From: Thalassobacillus pellis
GTDB lineage: Bacteria; Bacillota; Bacilli; Bacillales; Halobacillaceae
Direction of reading: 5' to 3'
Length of the DNA stretch: 64,000 nt
Assembly: GCF_016908295.1 (NCBI RefSeq)
Contig: NZ_JAFBDO010000001.1
Location: 124,001 to 188,000 of the forward strand
Every line of letters starts with the position of its first letter. Position 1 is the stretch's first letter. Positions 30,346 to 39,900 of this stretch are shown here, piece after piece. The translations under genes and the position numbers were made by a program. The notes under the pieces are model-generated. The model was not told the DNA's origin. It was given only the letters and a program-made list of their open reading frames with translations, and ran no database searches.

Positions 30346-30381
30346 TCTTCCTTCCCCCTTCGGTCAGAGTTGTTTCCGAGG

Positions 30382-32781
30382 CTAATTGCGAAGTGGTTTT
30401 CCTTTCATCAACATATGCTGCATCCGCTGCTGTGTTTTAGGTTCCCCAACCAAACTTAAAAATGCTTCCCGTTCAAGATCCAATAAGTACTGCTCATCTA
30501 CGAACGTACCTTCTTTCAAACGTCCTCCTGCCAGGACAAATGCCAGTTTTTCGGCAATTTTCAAATCATGTTCCGATGCATAACCGCCAAGACCTAAAGA
30601 TTTTGCCCCAAGCAACATCGTGGCGTAACCTTGTTCTCCTACTACAGGTATTTTCGTCCGTTTTGGAGCAGTATACCCGGAGCGTGCCAGCCCAAGAACT
30701 TTTTGTTTCGCATCGTGGAGGAGGTGATCTCCGTTTACACTGAGTGCATCACTAGCATCAAGGTAACCATTCTCGCGGGCTTCTTCCCCGGAGGTAGATA
30801 CCTTTGCCATAGCGATTTTTTCAAAAACGGTGTTCGCAACTTTTTGTAAATCAAAATCGATTCCTTGCGGGATATTACGGAGGTGCTTCAAATATAATTC
30901 TTTATTACCGCCTCCTCCAGGTATGAGGCCGACCCCTGTTTCAACAAGGCCCATATAGGTTTCCTGAGAAGCCTGTATGGCAGCAGCCGGAAGACAGACC
31001 TCCGCTCCTCCTCCCAAAGTCATCCCAAAAGGAGCAGCAACTACTGGTTTGTCAGAGTACTTTATTCTCATCATCGCTTCTTGGAATTTTTTGACCACTA
31101 ACTCGATTTCGAAAAAATTGAAGTCCTGTGCTTCTATCAAAATCATGCCGATATTGGCACCTACACAGAAGTTTTTGCCCTGGTTTCCGATCACAAGCCC
31201 TTCATAGTTACGTTCCACTTCTTCCAGGGAGAAGTTGATCATCTGAATAATATCCAATCCAATCGCGTTGCTTTGTGAGTGGAATTCTAACCCGGCTACA
31301 CCATCTCCTAAATCTATCAGGCTTGCTCCAGTGTTTTTCTTAATCACTTCATTTGTTTCCTTAAGAAGTTTTAAATTAAATTCTTTTTCATTAATTTTTT
31401 TAAAACGGTACTCGTTGAAATGATAAAAGAAAACGCTGCCATTTTCCTGCTTATAAAACTTTTCATGCCCGTTGGCTAGCATATGCTCCAGCCAGTCAGG
31501 GAGAGTGTGACCTTCTTTTTTCATCCGGTCAGTGGATTGTTTTACCCCAAGAGCATCCCACATTTCAAATGGACCCAGTTCCCAGCCAAATCCCCACTTC
31601 ATTGCATTATCGATGGAAGGAATGTCGTCTGCTATTTCTCCAAGCAGATCAGCAGAATAGATCAGAACCGGCTTTATGATTGACCACAGTAAATCGCCTG
31701 CACGATCACCTTCTGAATAAACCAGTGACTTCAGCTTCCTTTTTGTCCCCTTTTCCTGTTTGGCCATTTCTGTTGCTTTTGTTTTAAGCTTGTTCCGCGG
31801 TTCATAATCCATTTTTGAAGGATTAAGTTGTAATATTTCACTGCCTTCTTTACCTTTCTTTTTCAAGAAAAATCCCTGGCCTGACTTTGAACCAAGCCAG
31901 CCATTATTTTGCATCTGTTTCATGAAATCCGGTATTTCAAAGACTTTTTGTTCTTGGCCATCCACCTTTTTATGGACATTGTCTGCCACATGTATGAAGG
32001 TATCCAGACCGACAACATCGAGTGTACGGAAGGTTGCACTTTTTGGTCTGCCAATCATCGGACCTGTTACAGAATCGATTTCTCCGACGCTATAGCCTTT
32101 TTCAAGCATTTCACGGACTGTAACCATCAGTCCGTATGTACCGATCCTGTTTGCTATGAAATTAGGAGTATCTTTTGCTTCCACAACTCCCTTTCCTAGA
32201 ATATCTTCGCCAAACTTTTTCATAAACTTCACTATATCTGAATCTGTATCTTTGGTAGGAATGATTTCCAGCAGTTTTAAATAACGCGGCGGATTAAAAA
32301 AGTGTGTCCCTAAAAAATGTTTCTTGAAGTCATCTGACCTGCCATCCGCCATCGCCTCAATAGAAATACCTGAAGTATTGGAGCTGACGATCGTTCCCTG
32401 CTTTCGGTAATCTTCCACTTTGGAATAGACCTTTCGTTTAATATCAAGATTTTCCACAACAACTTCAATGATCCAATCAACTTCCGCTAATTTCTCCATG
32501 TGATCATCCATATTACCAACCTGTATCAGTTCAAGGTTTTGTTTACTTGTTAATGGGGAAGGTTTTTGTTTCAATAATGCTTGTTTATTACCTGCAGCGA
32601 TTTTGTTCCTTACTGCAGGATCCTCCAGCGACATACCTTTTTGTTTCTCTTTATCAGTCAATTTTCCTGGCACGATATCCAGCATCAATGTCTGAATGCC
32701 GACATTCGCCAGATGGGCTGCTATTCCAGCCCCCATGACGCCGGATCCAAGTACCGCTGCACGCTTGATCTTACGGTTCAT
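30382..32781 (-). CDS. fadN: 3-hydroxyacyl-CoA dehydrogenase / enoyl-CoA hydratase FadN
   Basis: 799 aa. The N-terminal NAD-binding hydroxyacyl-CoA dehydrogenase shows AVLGSGVMGAGIAAHLANVG and GTHFFNPPRYLKLLEIIPTKDT. The C-terminal crotonase part shows VIGNQGKNFCVGANIG and AAPFGMTLGGGAEVCLPAAA. The order of domains (dehydrogenase first) is that of the B. subtilis protein and opposite to E. coli FadB. First gene of the operon, with a consensus FadR box 23 bases before its ATG. Confidence 0.96.
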   Translation of the reverse strand: MNRKIKRAAVLGSGVMGAGIAAHLANVGIQTLMLDIVPGKLTDKEKQKGMSLEDPAVRNKIAAGNKQALLKQKPSPLTSKQNLELIQVGNMDDHMEKLAEVDWIIEVVVENLDIKRKVYSKVEDYRKQGTIVSSNTSGISIEAMADGRSDDFKKHFLGTHFFNPPRYLKLLEIIPTKDTDSDIVKFMKKFGEDILGKGVVEAKDTPNFIANRIGTYGLMVTVREMLEKGYSVGEIDSVTGPMIGRPKSATFRTLDVVGLDTFIHVADNVHKKVDGQEQKVFEIPDFMKQMQNNGWLGSKSGQGFFLKKKGKEGSEILQLNPSKMDYEPRNKLKTKATEMAKQEKGTKRKLKSLVYSEGDRAGDLLWSIIKPVLIYSADLLGEIADDIPSIDNAMKWGFGWELGPFEMWDALGVKQSTDRMKKEGHTLPDWLEHMLANGHEKFYKQENGSVFFYHFNEYRFKKINEKEFNLKLLKETNEVIKKNTGASLIDLGDGVAGLEFHSQSNAIGLDIIQMINFSLEEVERNYEGLVIGNQGKNFCVGANIGMILIEAQDFNFFEIELVVKKFQEAMMRIKYSDKPVVAAPFGMTLGGGAEVCLPAAAIQASQETYMGLVETGVGLIPGGGGNKELYLKHLRNIPQGIDFDLQKVANTVFEKIAMAKVSTSGEEARENGYLDASDALSVNGDHLLHDAKQKVLGLARSGYTAPKRTKIPVVGEQGYATMLLGAKSLGLGGYASEHDLKIAEKLAFVLAGGRLKEGTFVDEQYLLDLEREAFLSLVGEPKTQQRMQHMLMKGKPLRN

Positions 32782-32803
32782 TCTTTAGTCCCCCTAACCA
32801 GTT

Positions 32804-32821
32804 TGAATGAATACTCATTCA
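32804..32821. promoter_or_regulatory. FadR box upstream of fadN
   Basis: TGAATGAATACTCATTCA agrees at every fixed position with the B. subtilis FadR (YsiA) operator TGAATGANTANTCATTCA. The operon should be repressed by a TetR-type FadR and induced by long-chain acyl-CoA; fadR itself is not in the window. Confidence 0.92.
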
Positions 32822-32978
32822 TTTTTTGGATAAAAAAAGAAACCCTTCCATTTCCAATATCTAATTTAACTATAAAATATTTTCAGATATTTCGCAATCC
32901 TTTTTCATTTCAACATCAGGAAATTTTTTGCAGATTTAACGATTTATATAATGCTCCCTGAAAATCTGGCCAATAATG

Positions 32979-33021
32979 AAAATACCCAGAGCTGAACGAT
33001 AAAATCGTCAGACTCGGGTAT
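32979..33021 (-). terminator. Terminator after fadM
   Basis: AAATACCCAGAGCTGAACGAT and ATCGTCAGACTCGGGTATTT pair with a few mismatches around AAA; the minus-strand copy ends in TATTTT. Confidence 0.7.
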
Positions 33022-33082
33022 TTGTTGATTCCTATTAAAAGACACAGCAGTTCTTCAGTATCACTTTATATACTGCTTTAAT

Positions 33083-34000
33083 TCATTTACCAAATACACC
33101 TTTCAAAACAAAGGCTACGTTTGCAGGACGCTCTGCCAACCGGCGCATAAAGTACCCGTACCAGTCGTTTCCATAAGGTACATAAACACGCATCTTGTAT
33201 CCTTCGGCAACTAATTCCTCCTGGCGCTCCACCCGGATACCATAAAGCATCTGGAACTCAAACAGGTCATTCGAGATATTATGCTCTTTCACCAGCTTTT
33301 TTGTATACTCAATCATAGCATCATCGTGTGTAGCAACGGCTGTATAATTCCCGTTCAGTAAATGCATCTTGATGATTTTCTTGAAATTATCATCGACATC
33401 CTTCTTCTCAGGGAACGCAACTTTCGGAGACTCTTTATAAGCCCCTTTGACAAGGCGGAGGTTGGGGTTGTATTCATCCAGTTCTTCGATATCCTTTGCA
33501 GTACGATAAAGATACGCCTGCAGGACAGTACCGACGTTGTCATATTCAGAGCGTAATTCCTTAAATATATCAATCGTTTTTTGGCATCGTTCATAATCTT
33601 CCATATCAATGGTAATGAAGACTTCATATTCTTTACCTGCTTTAAGAATACGGCGCATATTCTCCATAACCAGATCTTGGGAAATATCAAGCCCCATTGA
33701 TGTCATTTTTAAAGAAAGCTGGGAATCAAGATTATCTTCCGAAATCGCTTTGATTGCTTCTATGCAATCATCGGCTGCTTTTCTTGCTTCGTGTTCACTA
33801 TCAATGAATTCACCCAGATGATCAATAGTGACCGACATGCCTTTCTCATTCAGTTTCTGTATCGAACGGACTGCATCAGGGATAGTTTCACCTGCAACAA
33901 ACCGTCCAGCCCCAAAACGCAGACCATATCGTTTAGCAAGCTTAGTGAAAAATCTATTTTTTGATAAAAACAAGAAAAAGTTTCTCAGCAACTGCTCCAT
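33083..34000 (-). CDS. fadM: Proline dehydrogenase family protein FadM
   Basis: 305 aa from ATG 34000, with GAGGGGG upstream. It is an FAD-dependent TIM-barrel proline dehydrogenase: VTIDHLGEF, ITIDMEDYERC, LQAYLYRTAKDIEEL, LRLVKGAYKESPKVAFP, ATHDDAMIEY, FEFQMLYGIR. The C-terminal YGYFMRRLAERPANV is the substrate-binding helix. It oxidises proline to pyrroline-5-carboxylate. Its place after fadN matches yusM/fadM of B. subtilis, but it has its own terminator and is about 300 bases upstream of fadN. Confidence 0.9.
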   Translation of the reverse strand: MEQLLRNFFLFLSKNRFFTKLAKRYGLRFGAGRFVAGETIPDAVRSIQKLNEKGMSVTIDHLGEFIDSEHEARKAADDCIEAIKAISEDNLDSQLSLKMTSMGLDISQDLVMENMRRILKAGKEYEVFITIDMEDYERCQKTIDIFKELRSEYDNVGTVLQAYLYRTAKDIEELDEYNPNLRLVKGAYKESPKVAFPEKKDVDDNFKKIIKMHLLNGNYTAVATHDDAMIEYTKKLVKEHNISNDLFEFQMLYGIRVERQEELVAEGYKMRVYVPYGNDWYGYFMRRLAERPANVAFVLKGVFGK

Positions 34001-34265
34001 GATGATCCCCCTCAAAAACTTTCCTCTATACTAAGATTGTTATTTTTTTGTAAACGAATACACAAATCCATTTTATCACTTTTTGTTGGAAGTGGGTATA
34101 TTTTCGCAAAATTAATCGAATAGTCGGAGTACTACCATAACGCCGCCTATCACTTACCCTCAAGGCAGGTATCTGCTTCAGTCCAAGTGTAATTCCCAGT
34201 GAACCCTCATAGTAAACAATTTTTGGGATAAACTAAGGCGGAAATAAATAAAGGAGGGACCAAAT

Positions 34266-34526
34266 ATGGAACAACAAAATCAGCCTGCTATGCAGCAGGC
34301 ACAACCGATGCCACAACCGCCAAACATGGTCACCAGTAAAGATCAGCTTTATATCACAGATATGCTGTCATGGAATCTGAATGCCTGTAAGAAAGCCCAC
34401 TTCTATGCCCAACAATGTCAGGATCCTCAGTTGAAAGCTGCTCTAGATGAGGCTGGTCAGATGCATGAACGTCATTACAATAAAATTTTGGGACATCTGA
34501 ATAACCAGACTTCCCCATTAAATTAA
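34266..34526 (+). CDS. CotF-like small spore coat-type protein (YusN-like)
   Basis: 86 aa, ATG with AAAGGAGGG upstream. A Gln/Pro/Met-rich N-terminus (MEQQNQPAMQQAQPMPQPPN) precedes a helical part ITDMLSWNLNACKKAHFYAQQ and MHERHYNKILGHL, as in the spore-coat CotF family, which folds as a ferritin-like two-helix hairpin. Position after fadM equals yusN. Expected in the mother cell during sporulation; the sequence does not show the sigma factor. Confidence 0.75.
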   Translation: MEQQNQPAMQQAQPMPQPPNMVTSKDQLYITDMLSWNLNACKKAHFYAQQCQDPQLKAALDEAGQMHERHYNKILGHLNNQTSPLN

Positions 34527-34539
34527 GGGAGTGGAAATG

Positions 34540-34881
34540 ATGAATCAACAAAATCAGCAAAGTCAAAAAATCCAAAATCCTGAAACAACTGTGCCGAAAA
34601 CCCCGCAGATGAATGAACGTGATTTCGTGAACGATCAGTTGACTACAGAAAAATACATGACAGCCTCCTATAACGTGGCACTGAATGAGGCCAGTAATGA
34701 GGCATTATACACCGACCTGGCAACCATTTTCAAAGAGACACAGGATTGTCAGCGAAACCTCTACAACCTGATGTTTAAAAACGGATGGTATGCTCTTGAA
34801 GCAGCCGATCAGCAGAAGACACAACAGGCTTACCAGCAATTCACCGGATATAAAAACCAGCTTCCATACGGGACTCAATAA
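34540..34881 (+). CDS. Spore coat protein, CotF family
   Basis: 113 aa from ATG 34540 (AGGGAG eight bases upstream; ATG 34537 equally possible). A Gln/Asn-rich head is followed by DFVNDQLTTEKYMTASYNVALN and DCQRNLYNLMFKNGWYALEAAD, the standard CotF repeats. It follows the previous CotF-like gene after 13 bases and ends in a bidirectional terminator, so the two form an operon. Confidence 0.85.
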   Translation: MNQQNQQSQKIQNPETTVPKTPQMNERDFVNDQLTTEKYMTASYNVALNEASNEALYTDLATIFKETQDCQRNLYNLMFKNGWYALEAADQQKTQQAYQQFTGYKNQLPYGTQ

Positions 34882-34891
34882 CATAGAAGGC

Positions 34892-34928
34892 AAAAAATCC
34901 TGGAAGATTGATTCTTCCAGGATTTTTT
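34892..34928. terminator. Bidirectional terminator between cotF-like and copZ genes
   Basis: AAAAAATCCTGGAAGA (34892-34907) and TCTTCCAGGATTTTTT (34913-34928) are exact complements with a 5-base loop and A/T tracts on both sides, suitable for both convergent operons. Confidence 0.9.
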
Positions 34929-34930
34929 CA

Positions 34931-35137
34931 TTACCCTACTGGTTCATACCCTTGTTCTTCGATGGCATCCTTCATTTTTTCTTTCGTGACGAATGCTTCA
35001 TCGTATTTGACATCTACTTTCCCGGAGTCCAGATGTACTTCTACTCCATGTACACCTTCTAACTCTTCAAGAGCACCCTTTACTGCCTGTTCACAGTGAC
35101 CACAAGTCATACCGTTAACTTCTAAAGTTAATTCCAT
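34931..35137 (-). CDS. copZ: Copper chaperone CopZ
   Basis: 68 aa, ATG with GGATGAGG upstream. It is a single heavy-metal-associated domain with the metal site GMTCGHCEQAV (C-x2-C). It carries Cu(I) in the cytosol to CopA. Last gene of csoR-copA-copZ, 29 bases after copA. In B. subtilis the order is copZ-copA, so the order here is reversed. Confidence 0.95.
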   Translation of the reverse strand: MELTLEVNGMTCGHCEQAVKGALEELEGVHGVEVHLDSGKVDVKYDEAFVTKEKMKDAIEEQGYEPVG

Positions 35138-35166
35138 CTACCTCATCCTTTCCATTCCATTTTTAG

Positions 35167-37557
35167 TTATAATTTAACTCGCTTCAAACGAAGTGAGTTT
35201 GAAACCACACTTACGGAACTGAATGCCATTGCTGCCCCGGCGATCCAAGGAGCAAGCAGACCTGCTGCAGCAATGGGAATCCCAGCTGTATTATAGGCAA
35301 GTGCCCAAAATAGATTCTGTCGAATGTTTTTCATCGTCAGGTGGCTTAACTGGATTGCCTTAGGAATCAAAGTAAGTTCACCGCCCAGTATGGTTACATC
35401 GGCAGCCTCAATAGCGACATCCGTACCTGTTCCAATGGCGATTCCGACGTCGGCAAGCGCCAAAGCAGGTGCATCATTAATACCATCCCCAATCATGGCA
35501 ACCCGCTTTCCTTCCTGCTGAAGCTCTTTTACTTTTTCAGCCTTTTCTTCCGGAACTACTTCAGCAATGACTCGGTCGATACCGAGCTGGGAGGCAATGG
35601 CATTTGCAGTCCTTTCATTATCACCAGTCAGCATTACCAATTCTATATTGGCTTCTTTTAACAACTTCAATGCCTCGTTAGCAGATGGTTTGATTGTATC
35701 GGCTACTGCAATCACGCCTGAAAGTTCGTTGTCGACAGCAATCAGCATAGCTGTTTTTCCTTCTTGCTCCATTTTTTTCATTACTTCTTCATATTTGACG
35801 TATTCCACGTTAAGGCGATGAAATAACTTCCTTGTTCCGATTGCAACATTTTTATCATTTATGACAGCCTGGATACCCTGTCCGGGAATCGCTTGAAATT
35901 CAGACGCTTCATATAAACCTTTTCCCTTTTCAGCAGTATAGGCAACAATCGCATCTGCTAAAGGGTGTTCTGAACCTCGCTCCGCACTTGCTGCGAGCAC
36001 CAATGTTTCTTCGCTGCCTTCAAAATCAGTGACCTCTGGAGTTCCTTTTGTCAATGTACCTGTCTTATCAAATATAATTGTATCCACTTTATGGGTACTT
36101 TCTAAATGCTCTCCACCTTTAAACAAAATTCCCTGCTCTGCTCCTTTGCCAGTTCCAACCATGATGGAAGTCGGGGTAGCCAGCCCAAGCGCACATGGGC
36201 AGGCAATGACCAGAACTGCAATGGAAGCTTCCAGAGCCATCGCTAAATTACCTGGTGTGATAAGAGTAAGCCATATAATAAAGGTAATGAGAGCTATTCC
36301 CACCACGATAGGAACAAAATAACCCGAAATTACATCAGCCATGCGCTGGATCGGTGCTTTTGAGCCTTGTGCTTCTTCCACTACCCGAATAATTCCCGAT
36401 AAAGCCGTATCCTTCCCTACTTTGGTGGCTTTCATTTGGATACTGCCATTTTTATTGATAGTAGACCCGATTAACGAATCACTTGCTGTTTTTTCAACGG
36501 GAATGGATTCTCCAGTAATCATCGACTCATCAACAGAAGTTTGACCCTTAATGATTTCTCCATCCACAGGGATTTTTTCTCCTGGTTTGACAACAATTAT
36601 ATCCCCTGCCACTACCTGTTCAAGAGGAATATTTATTTCTTCTCCATTCCGCAGTACCTTCGCTTCTTTCGCCTGAAGGTTTAGTAAGCTTGATATTGCC
36701 TGAGTCGTTCTGCCTTTTGCCAGAGCTTCAAAGTATTTACCCACTAGAATCAAAGTGATTAAAATGGCACTCGTTTCAAAATACAAATGTGGATGATAAT
36801 TCGGATTGCCAATAGTCAGAGACGTTTCCACCAAGCTGTAAAAATAAGCTGCACTTGTTCCTAAAGCAACCAGGACATCCATATTAGCGCTTTTATTTTT
36901 CAGGCTTTTGTAGGCACCCTGGTAAAACTGCCAGCCAATGATGAACTGTACAGGTGTTGCTAAAACAAGCTGTACCCATGGATTCAATAGCATATGTGGA
37001 ACAGGTAAACCGAAAAGGTGATCGAACATGGTCAAAAGTAGAGGGAAAGACAAAAGCGCCGATATATATAATTTTATCCGTTTACTTTTTAGCTCTTCCT
37101 CTTTGCGGTTCGCTTTCTCTTCTCTGTCTTCCTTTAATCGGGCATCATAGCCGAGCTTTTGAATTCTATTGATAATGACATCGGCATCTACTACCCCCGC
37201 CTCGTATTCTACAGCTGCAGTTTCATTTGTTAAATTGACACTGGCGTTCTGAATGCCTTCTGTCTTATTCAGCACCTTTTCTATCCTTGCCGAGCAGGCA
37301 GAGCAAGTCATACCGGTTATATCAAACTCAGCCTTCTCGGTTCTTACGCCATACCCCAGCTTTTCAATTTTTGCTGTTATTTCTTCTGGGGTTGTAGTCT
37401 CAGGATTATAAGCGATTTTAGCATTTTCCATGGTGAGGTTGACTTTCGCATCTACCCCCTCCATTTTATTCAGAACTTTCTCGATTCGGCTGGAGCAGGC
37501 AGCACATGTCATTCCTGTTATATCAACAGCTATTTGCCTTTGAGTTTTCTCAGCCAT
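35167..37557 (-). CDS. copA: Copper-exporting P-type ATPase CopA
   Basis: 796 aa, ATG with GAGGAGAATG upstream. Two N-terminal metal-binding domains with [14 protein letters not shown] and [14 protein letters not shown] are followed by eight predicted helices. Motifs are the transport-site [10 protein letters not shown], phosphorylation site [20 protein letters not shown] and [11 protein letters not shown] hinge. It exports Cu(I). It lies between csoR and copZ and should be derepressed by copper through CsoR. Confidence 0.96.
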   Translation of the reverse strand: MAEKTQRQIAVDITGMTCAACSSRIEKVLNKMEGVDAKVNLTMENAKIAYNPETTTPEEITAKIEKLGYGVRTEKAEFDITGMTCSACSARIEKVLNKTEGIQNASVNLTNETAAVEYEAGVVDADVIINRIQKLGYDARLKEDREEKANRKEEELKSKRIKLYISALLSFPLLLTMFDHLFGLPVPHMLLNPWVQLVLATPVQFIIGWQFYQGAYKSLKNKSANMDVLVALGTSAAYFYSLVETSLTIGNPNYHPHLYFETSAILITLILVGKYFEALAKGRTTQAISSLLNLQAKEAKVLRNGEEINIPLEQVVAGDIIVVKPGEKIPVDGEIIKGQTSVDESMITGESIPVEKTASDSLIGSTINKNGSIQMKATKVGKDTALSGIIRVVEEAQGSKAPIQRMADVISGYFVPIVVGIALITFIIWLTLITPGNLAMALEASIAVLVIACPCALGLATPTSIMVGTGKGAEQGILFKGGEHLESTHKVDTIIFDKTGTLTKGTPEVTDFEGSEETLVLAASAERGSEHPLADAIVAYTAEKGKGLYEASEFQAIPGQGIQAVINDKNVAIGTRKLFHRLNVEYVKYEEVMKKMEQEGKTAMLIAVDNELSGVIAVADTIKPSANEALKLLKEANIELVMLTGDNERTANAIASQLGIDRVIAEVVPEEKAEKVKELQQEGKRVAMIGDGINDAPALALADVGIAIGTGTDVAIEAADVTILGGELTLIPKAIQLSHLTMKNIRQNLFWALAYNTAGIPIAAAGLLAPWIAGAAMAFSSVSVVSNSLRLKRVKL

Positions 37558-37576
37558 TTAACATTCTCCTCAAAAA

Positions 37577-37891
37577 TTATTTTGCAAACTGCTTCATTAC
37601 TTTCATCAATTCCTCAATGGATTCATTTCCATTTCCTGCCTTGATTGCATGACTGACACAATGCTTCGTATGGCGTTCCATCAATGAAAAACCCACTTGA
37701 TTAAGGGCTTTGTCTATGGCCGATATCTGAACCAGGATATCGACGCAATAACGATCTTCCTCAACCATTTTCTGAATGCCCCTGACCTGCCCTTCAATAC
37801 GTTTTAAACGGTTAACGAGACTTTGCTTTTCATCTGCAGTTCTGGAAAGCACAGGTTTTTTTTCATTATTTTGATGTACTTCTCGCTCCAT
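37577..37891 (-). CDS. csoR: Copper-sensing repressor CsoR
   Basis: 104 aa from ATG 37891 with GAGGTG upstream. The four-helix DUF156 fold has RLKRIEGQVRGIQKMVEEDRYC and the Cu(I) ligands Cys (DRYCVDIL), His and Cys (ERHTKHCVSH), the C-H-C set of CsoR. It represses the cop operon until Cu(I) binds. First gene of the operon and probably autoregulated through the GC-rich box just upstream. Confidence 0.93.
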   Translation of the reverse strand: MEREVHQNNEKKPVLSRTADEKQSLVNRLKRIEGQVRGIQKMVEEDRYCVDILVQISAIDKALNQVGFSLMERHTKHCVSHAIKAGNGNESIEELMKVMKQFAK

Positions 37892-37922
37892 ATTCACACC
37901 TCAATTTGATTTTAATTAAACT

Positions 37923-37939
37923 ATACCCCTGTTAGGTAT
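37923..37939. promoter_or_regulatory. Candidate CsoR operator
   Basis: ATACCCCTGTTAGGTAT, an imperfect palindrome with the TACC...GGTA outline of known CsoR sites, 31 bases before the csoR ATG. Confidence 0.6.
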
Positions 37940-38087
37940 TATGTGTCAAGTCGATTGATTTAATATCAGAAAAACTTGGCTTGTCGCAAATTTCTTATGG
38001 CGAAAGCCTTCGTTTTTCTTATACTTTAATCCTTTAACAAAGATAATTAAAAATGCAAAAAAATAGAGCGACTTCTGCCGCTCCATC

Positions 38088-38471
38088 TTACTTCGCTTCA
38101 TTGATTGCTGATATCATCCGTTCTTCAATACTACCTGCTATTTGATTAAGCTTGGAATCGTCCACGAATTCAATCAATTTTGTCGGTTTGGGCATGCCTA
38201 TTTTGGTGATTCCGTCACTTTCATATACAACAACTTTACAAGGAAGAAAATAACTTACTAATTCATTTTTCTCTAATACCTTTTTTGCTTCCTCGGGATT
38301 GCAAACTTCGAGGATTCTCATCGACTGGTTGTGATCGAAACCTTTATTTTTCAATGTTTTTTTGACATCAAAATCCCAAAGGACGCCAAAACCTGCATTT
38401 TTCAATGAAGCCTCGACCTCTTTCACAGCCTCATCCAAGTTGTGTTTGGTATTTACAGTATAATGAAACAT
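38088..38471 (-). CDS. DUF302 family protein
   Basis: 127 aa from ATG 38471 with GGAGGG five bases upstream; the longer frame has no site. The DUF302 pattern is seen: KHNLDEAVKEVEASLKNAGFGVLWDFDVKKTL, MRILEVCNPEEAKKVLEKN, SYFLPCKVVVYESDG. Family members are small proteins of unknown function often found near metal-resistance genes; this one follows the cop operon in the same direction. Confidence 0.85.
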   Translation of the reverse strand: MFHYTVNTKHNLDEAVKEVEASLKNAGFGVLWDFDVKKTLKNKGFDHNQSMRILEVCNPEEAKKVLEKNELVSYFLPCKVVVYESDGITKIGMPKPTKLIEFVDDSKLNQIAGSIEERMISAINEAK

Positions 38472-38620
38472 TCCATCCCTCCAAAATTGCTTTATATTAC
38501 CCATACCCCGATGCGTATTCATTCAAAACTTTTTTATACGATTCTTTTATTATAAATCCCATTACTTGCTGAAAGCAATTTGGTTATCCTATGATAATGA
38601 AAAGAAAAGGAGGATATTTC

Positions 38621-38893
38621 ATGAAGATTACGGATGAAGCTAAAGCAGATGTCCTTGATATATTAGAACAGTATAATTCAGATGGCATCCGGCTGTTTTT
38701 GGCAGGCATTGGCTGAGGTGGCCCGCAGATTGGACTGTCCCTGGATGGGGCAGAAAAAGAGGACAACATGGAAATTATCAATGGAATAAAGATAGCGATT
38801 GATCCACAACTTAATGGAATGACAGATACTCTACGACTTGAAAAACGGCCGCATGGCCTTGTTCTTGCAGGGATACCTGCGGGGGATTGTTAA
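38621..38893 (+). CDS. HesB/IscA-like protein with in-frame TGA (candidate selenoprotein)
   Basis: ATG 38621 has a perfect AAAGGAGG seven bases upstream. The frame is interrupted only at codon 32 by TGA (38714-38716) and then runs on to TAA 38891-38893, giving 90 codons. Reading TGA as U gives FLAGIGUGGPQIGLSLDG, where A-type iron-sulfur carriers and HesB-like proteins have GCGGP; the protein ends in GDC. HesB-like selenoproteins are a known family. A stem-loop right after the TGA (about 38719-38752) could be a SECIS element. If TGA is a true stop, the gene is a pseudogene. No selA/B/C/D genes are in the window. Confidence 0.7.
38719..38752 (+). promoter_or_regulatory. Possible bacterial SECIS stem-loop
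   Basis: Starting two bases after the TGA, outer pairs (TG...CA, CCC...GGG) enclose CAG/CTG and GGA/TCC pairs around a small CTG loop lying 19-21 bases from the TGA, within the 16-37 base range of bacterial SECIS elements. The expected G at the top of the loop is not clear, so support is partial. Confidence 0.35.
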
Positions 38894-38901
38894 AGACTTA
38901 A

Positions 38902-38935
38902 AGCCGCCTGATGGATAGTGGCGGCTAGTCTTTTT
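38902..38935 (+). terminator. Terminator after the HesB-like gene
   Basis: AGCCGCC (38902-38908) and GGCGGCT (38920-38926), then a run of Ts at 38931-38935. Confidence 0.8.
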
Positions 38936-38962
38936 GCAATTAAAATTTATGCCTTCTTAATG

Positions 38963-39070
38963 CGAAAGCGGAAGCGCCTTATATACCCCCGCCAAGTTTA
39001 AGCCAAGCCTTGCCGTGATGTTCTTTGCCACAAAGCGGAAAGGTTTAATACCTCGATTAGATAGGCGTTT
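38963..39070. repeat. Palindromic intergenic repeat, copy A
   Basis: Shares with 55108-55222 the order AAGCG-AAGCGCC, CCCCCG, AAGCCAAGCC, GCCGTGA, CACAAAG, ACCTCGA, TAGGCG. The ends are inverted (AGCGCCT against AGGCG), so it can fold as one long hairpin. Confidence 0.75.
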
Positions 39071-39102
39071 TTTTATTTCCTTATTTTCCTGAATAAATTA
39101 AA

Positions 39103-39138
39103 AACCGTGCTCCAGTGATGATACACTGAGGTACGGTT
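39103..39138 (-). terminator. Terminator of the B12/STAS operon
   Basis: AACCGTGCTCCAGTG and CACTGAGGTACGGTT pair with two mismatches around a 6-base loop; TTTTT follows on the minus strand, directly after the STAS gene stop. Confidence 0.8.
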
Positions 39139-39900
39139 CTAATTACAAAACTGTTTGATAGCCTGCTGTAGTGATCCGATATGCCTTATGTCCATTGAGG
39201 CTCCGAGTTCATTTATACGTTTTGCTTGAGAGGGTTTTATACCAACTACTGCTACCTCCACTCCCATGTAAATGATAGATTGCACAAGTTTCTGTAATAC
39301 ATGGACTCCGTCTCCGTTAAGTTCACCTACGGCTGTAAAATCAAATAAAACACAGTCAATCCCTGTCTGCTGCACTGCATCGAGCGTATTACTTTCAATG
39401 GCATATAGCTTTTCAACTGATATATCTCCAAATAAGGGAATCAAAGCGGTTTCTTCTGTCAATTCAATAAATGGCGCAGACAAACGATTGTTAATCTCTA
39501 TAGATTTCTGCAATTTATCCTTTTCTTCCAGCAGCTCGAAGTTCGTAGCTTGCAGTCTTGTCCTTAACTGCTGCAATGAGTCGCTAATTCCACGGATACC
39601 CTCGCCTTTTTCCATAAGAATTATATCAGCCTGCAAATCGTTAATCCAATTGGCAAATAGATCAATGAGAATCGGGGCATCCCCATAATCAACTGCGTTT
39701 AAATTTACTTCCATTTTTGTTTTGGGAACACTAGGGATTATCCCTTTCTGAACTTTGGAAATGCTTCCTTCGTCCAACAAGTCTAAAAGGTTGGCTGACA
39801 GCCTGGTCAATTCAGCCATTTCAGGTGAATAACACTGGATGTTGTAATGCTTATCTATCCTGATAAACGGAAGCGGAAAGAAGTGTTCAACTTGTCTCAT
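39139..39900 (-). CDS. RsbR-like STAS-domain stressosome protein with N-terminal PAS-like region
   Basis: 253 aa from ATG 39900, overlapping the end of the cobalamin gene by 14 bases. The first about 110 residues look like a PAS-type sensor (FFPLPFIRIDKHYNIQCYSPEM), then a coiled linker (residues 120-150), then a STAS domain: RLSAPFIELTEETALIPLFGD matches the RsbR linker, followed by CVLFDFTAVGELNGDGVHVL and AVVGIKPSQAKRINELG. RsbR proteins form the stressosome that activates sigma-B. Coupling to a B12 sensor gene suggests light input. Confidence 0.8.
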   Translation of the reverse strand: MRQVEHFFPLPFIRIDKHYNIQCYSPEMAELTRLSANLLDLLDEGSISKVQKGIIPSVPKTKMEVNLNAVDYGDAPILIDLFANWINDLQADIILMEKGEGIRGISDSLQQLRTRLQATNFELLEEKDKLQKSIEINNRLSAPFIELTEETALIPLFGDISVEKLYAIESNTLDAVQQTGIDCVLFDFTAVGELNGDGVHVLQKLVQSIIYMGVEVAVVGIKPSQAKRINELGASMDIRHIGSLQQAIKQFCN

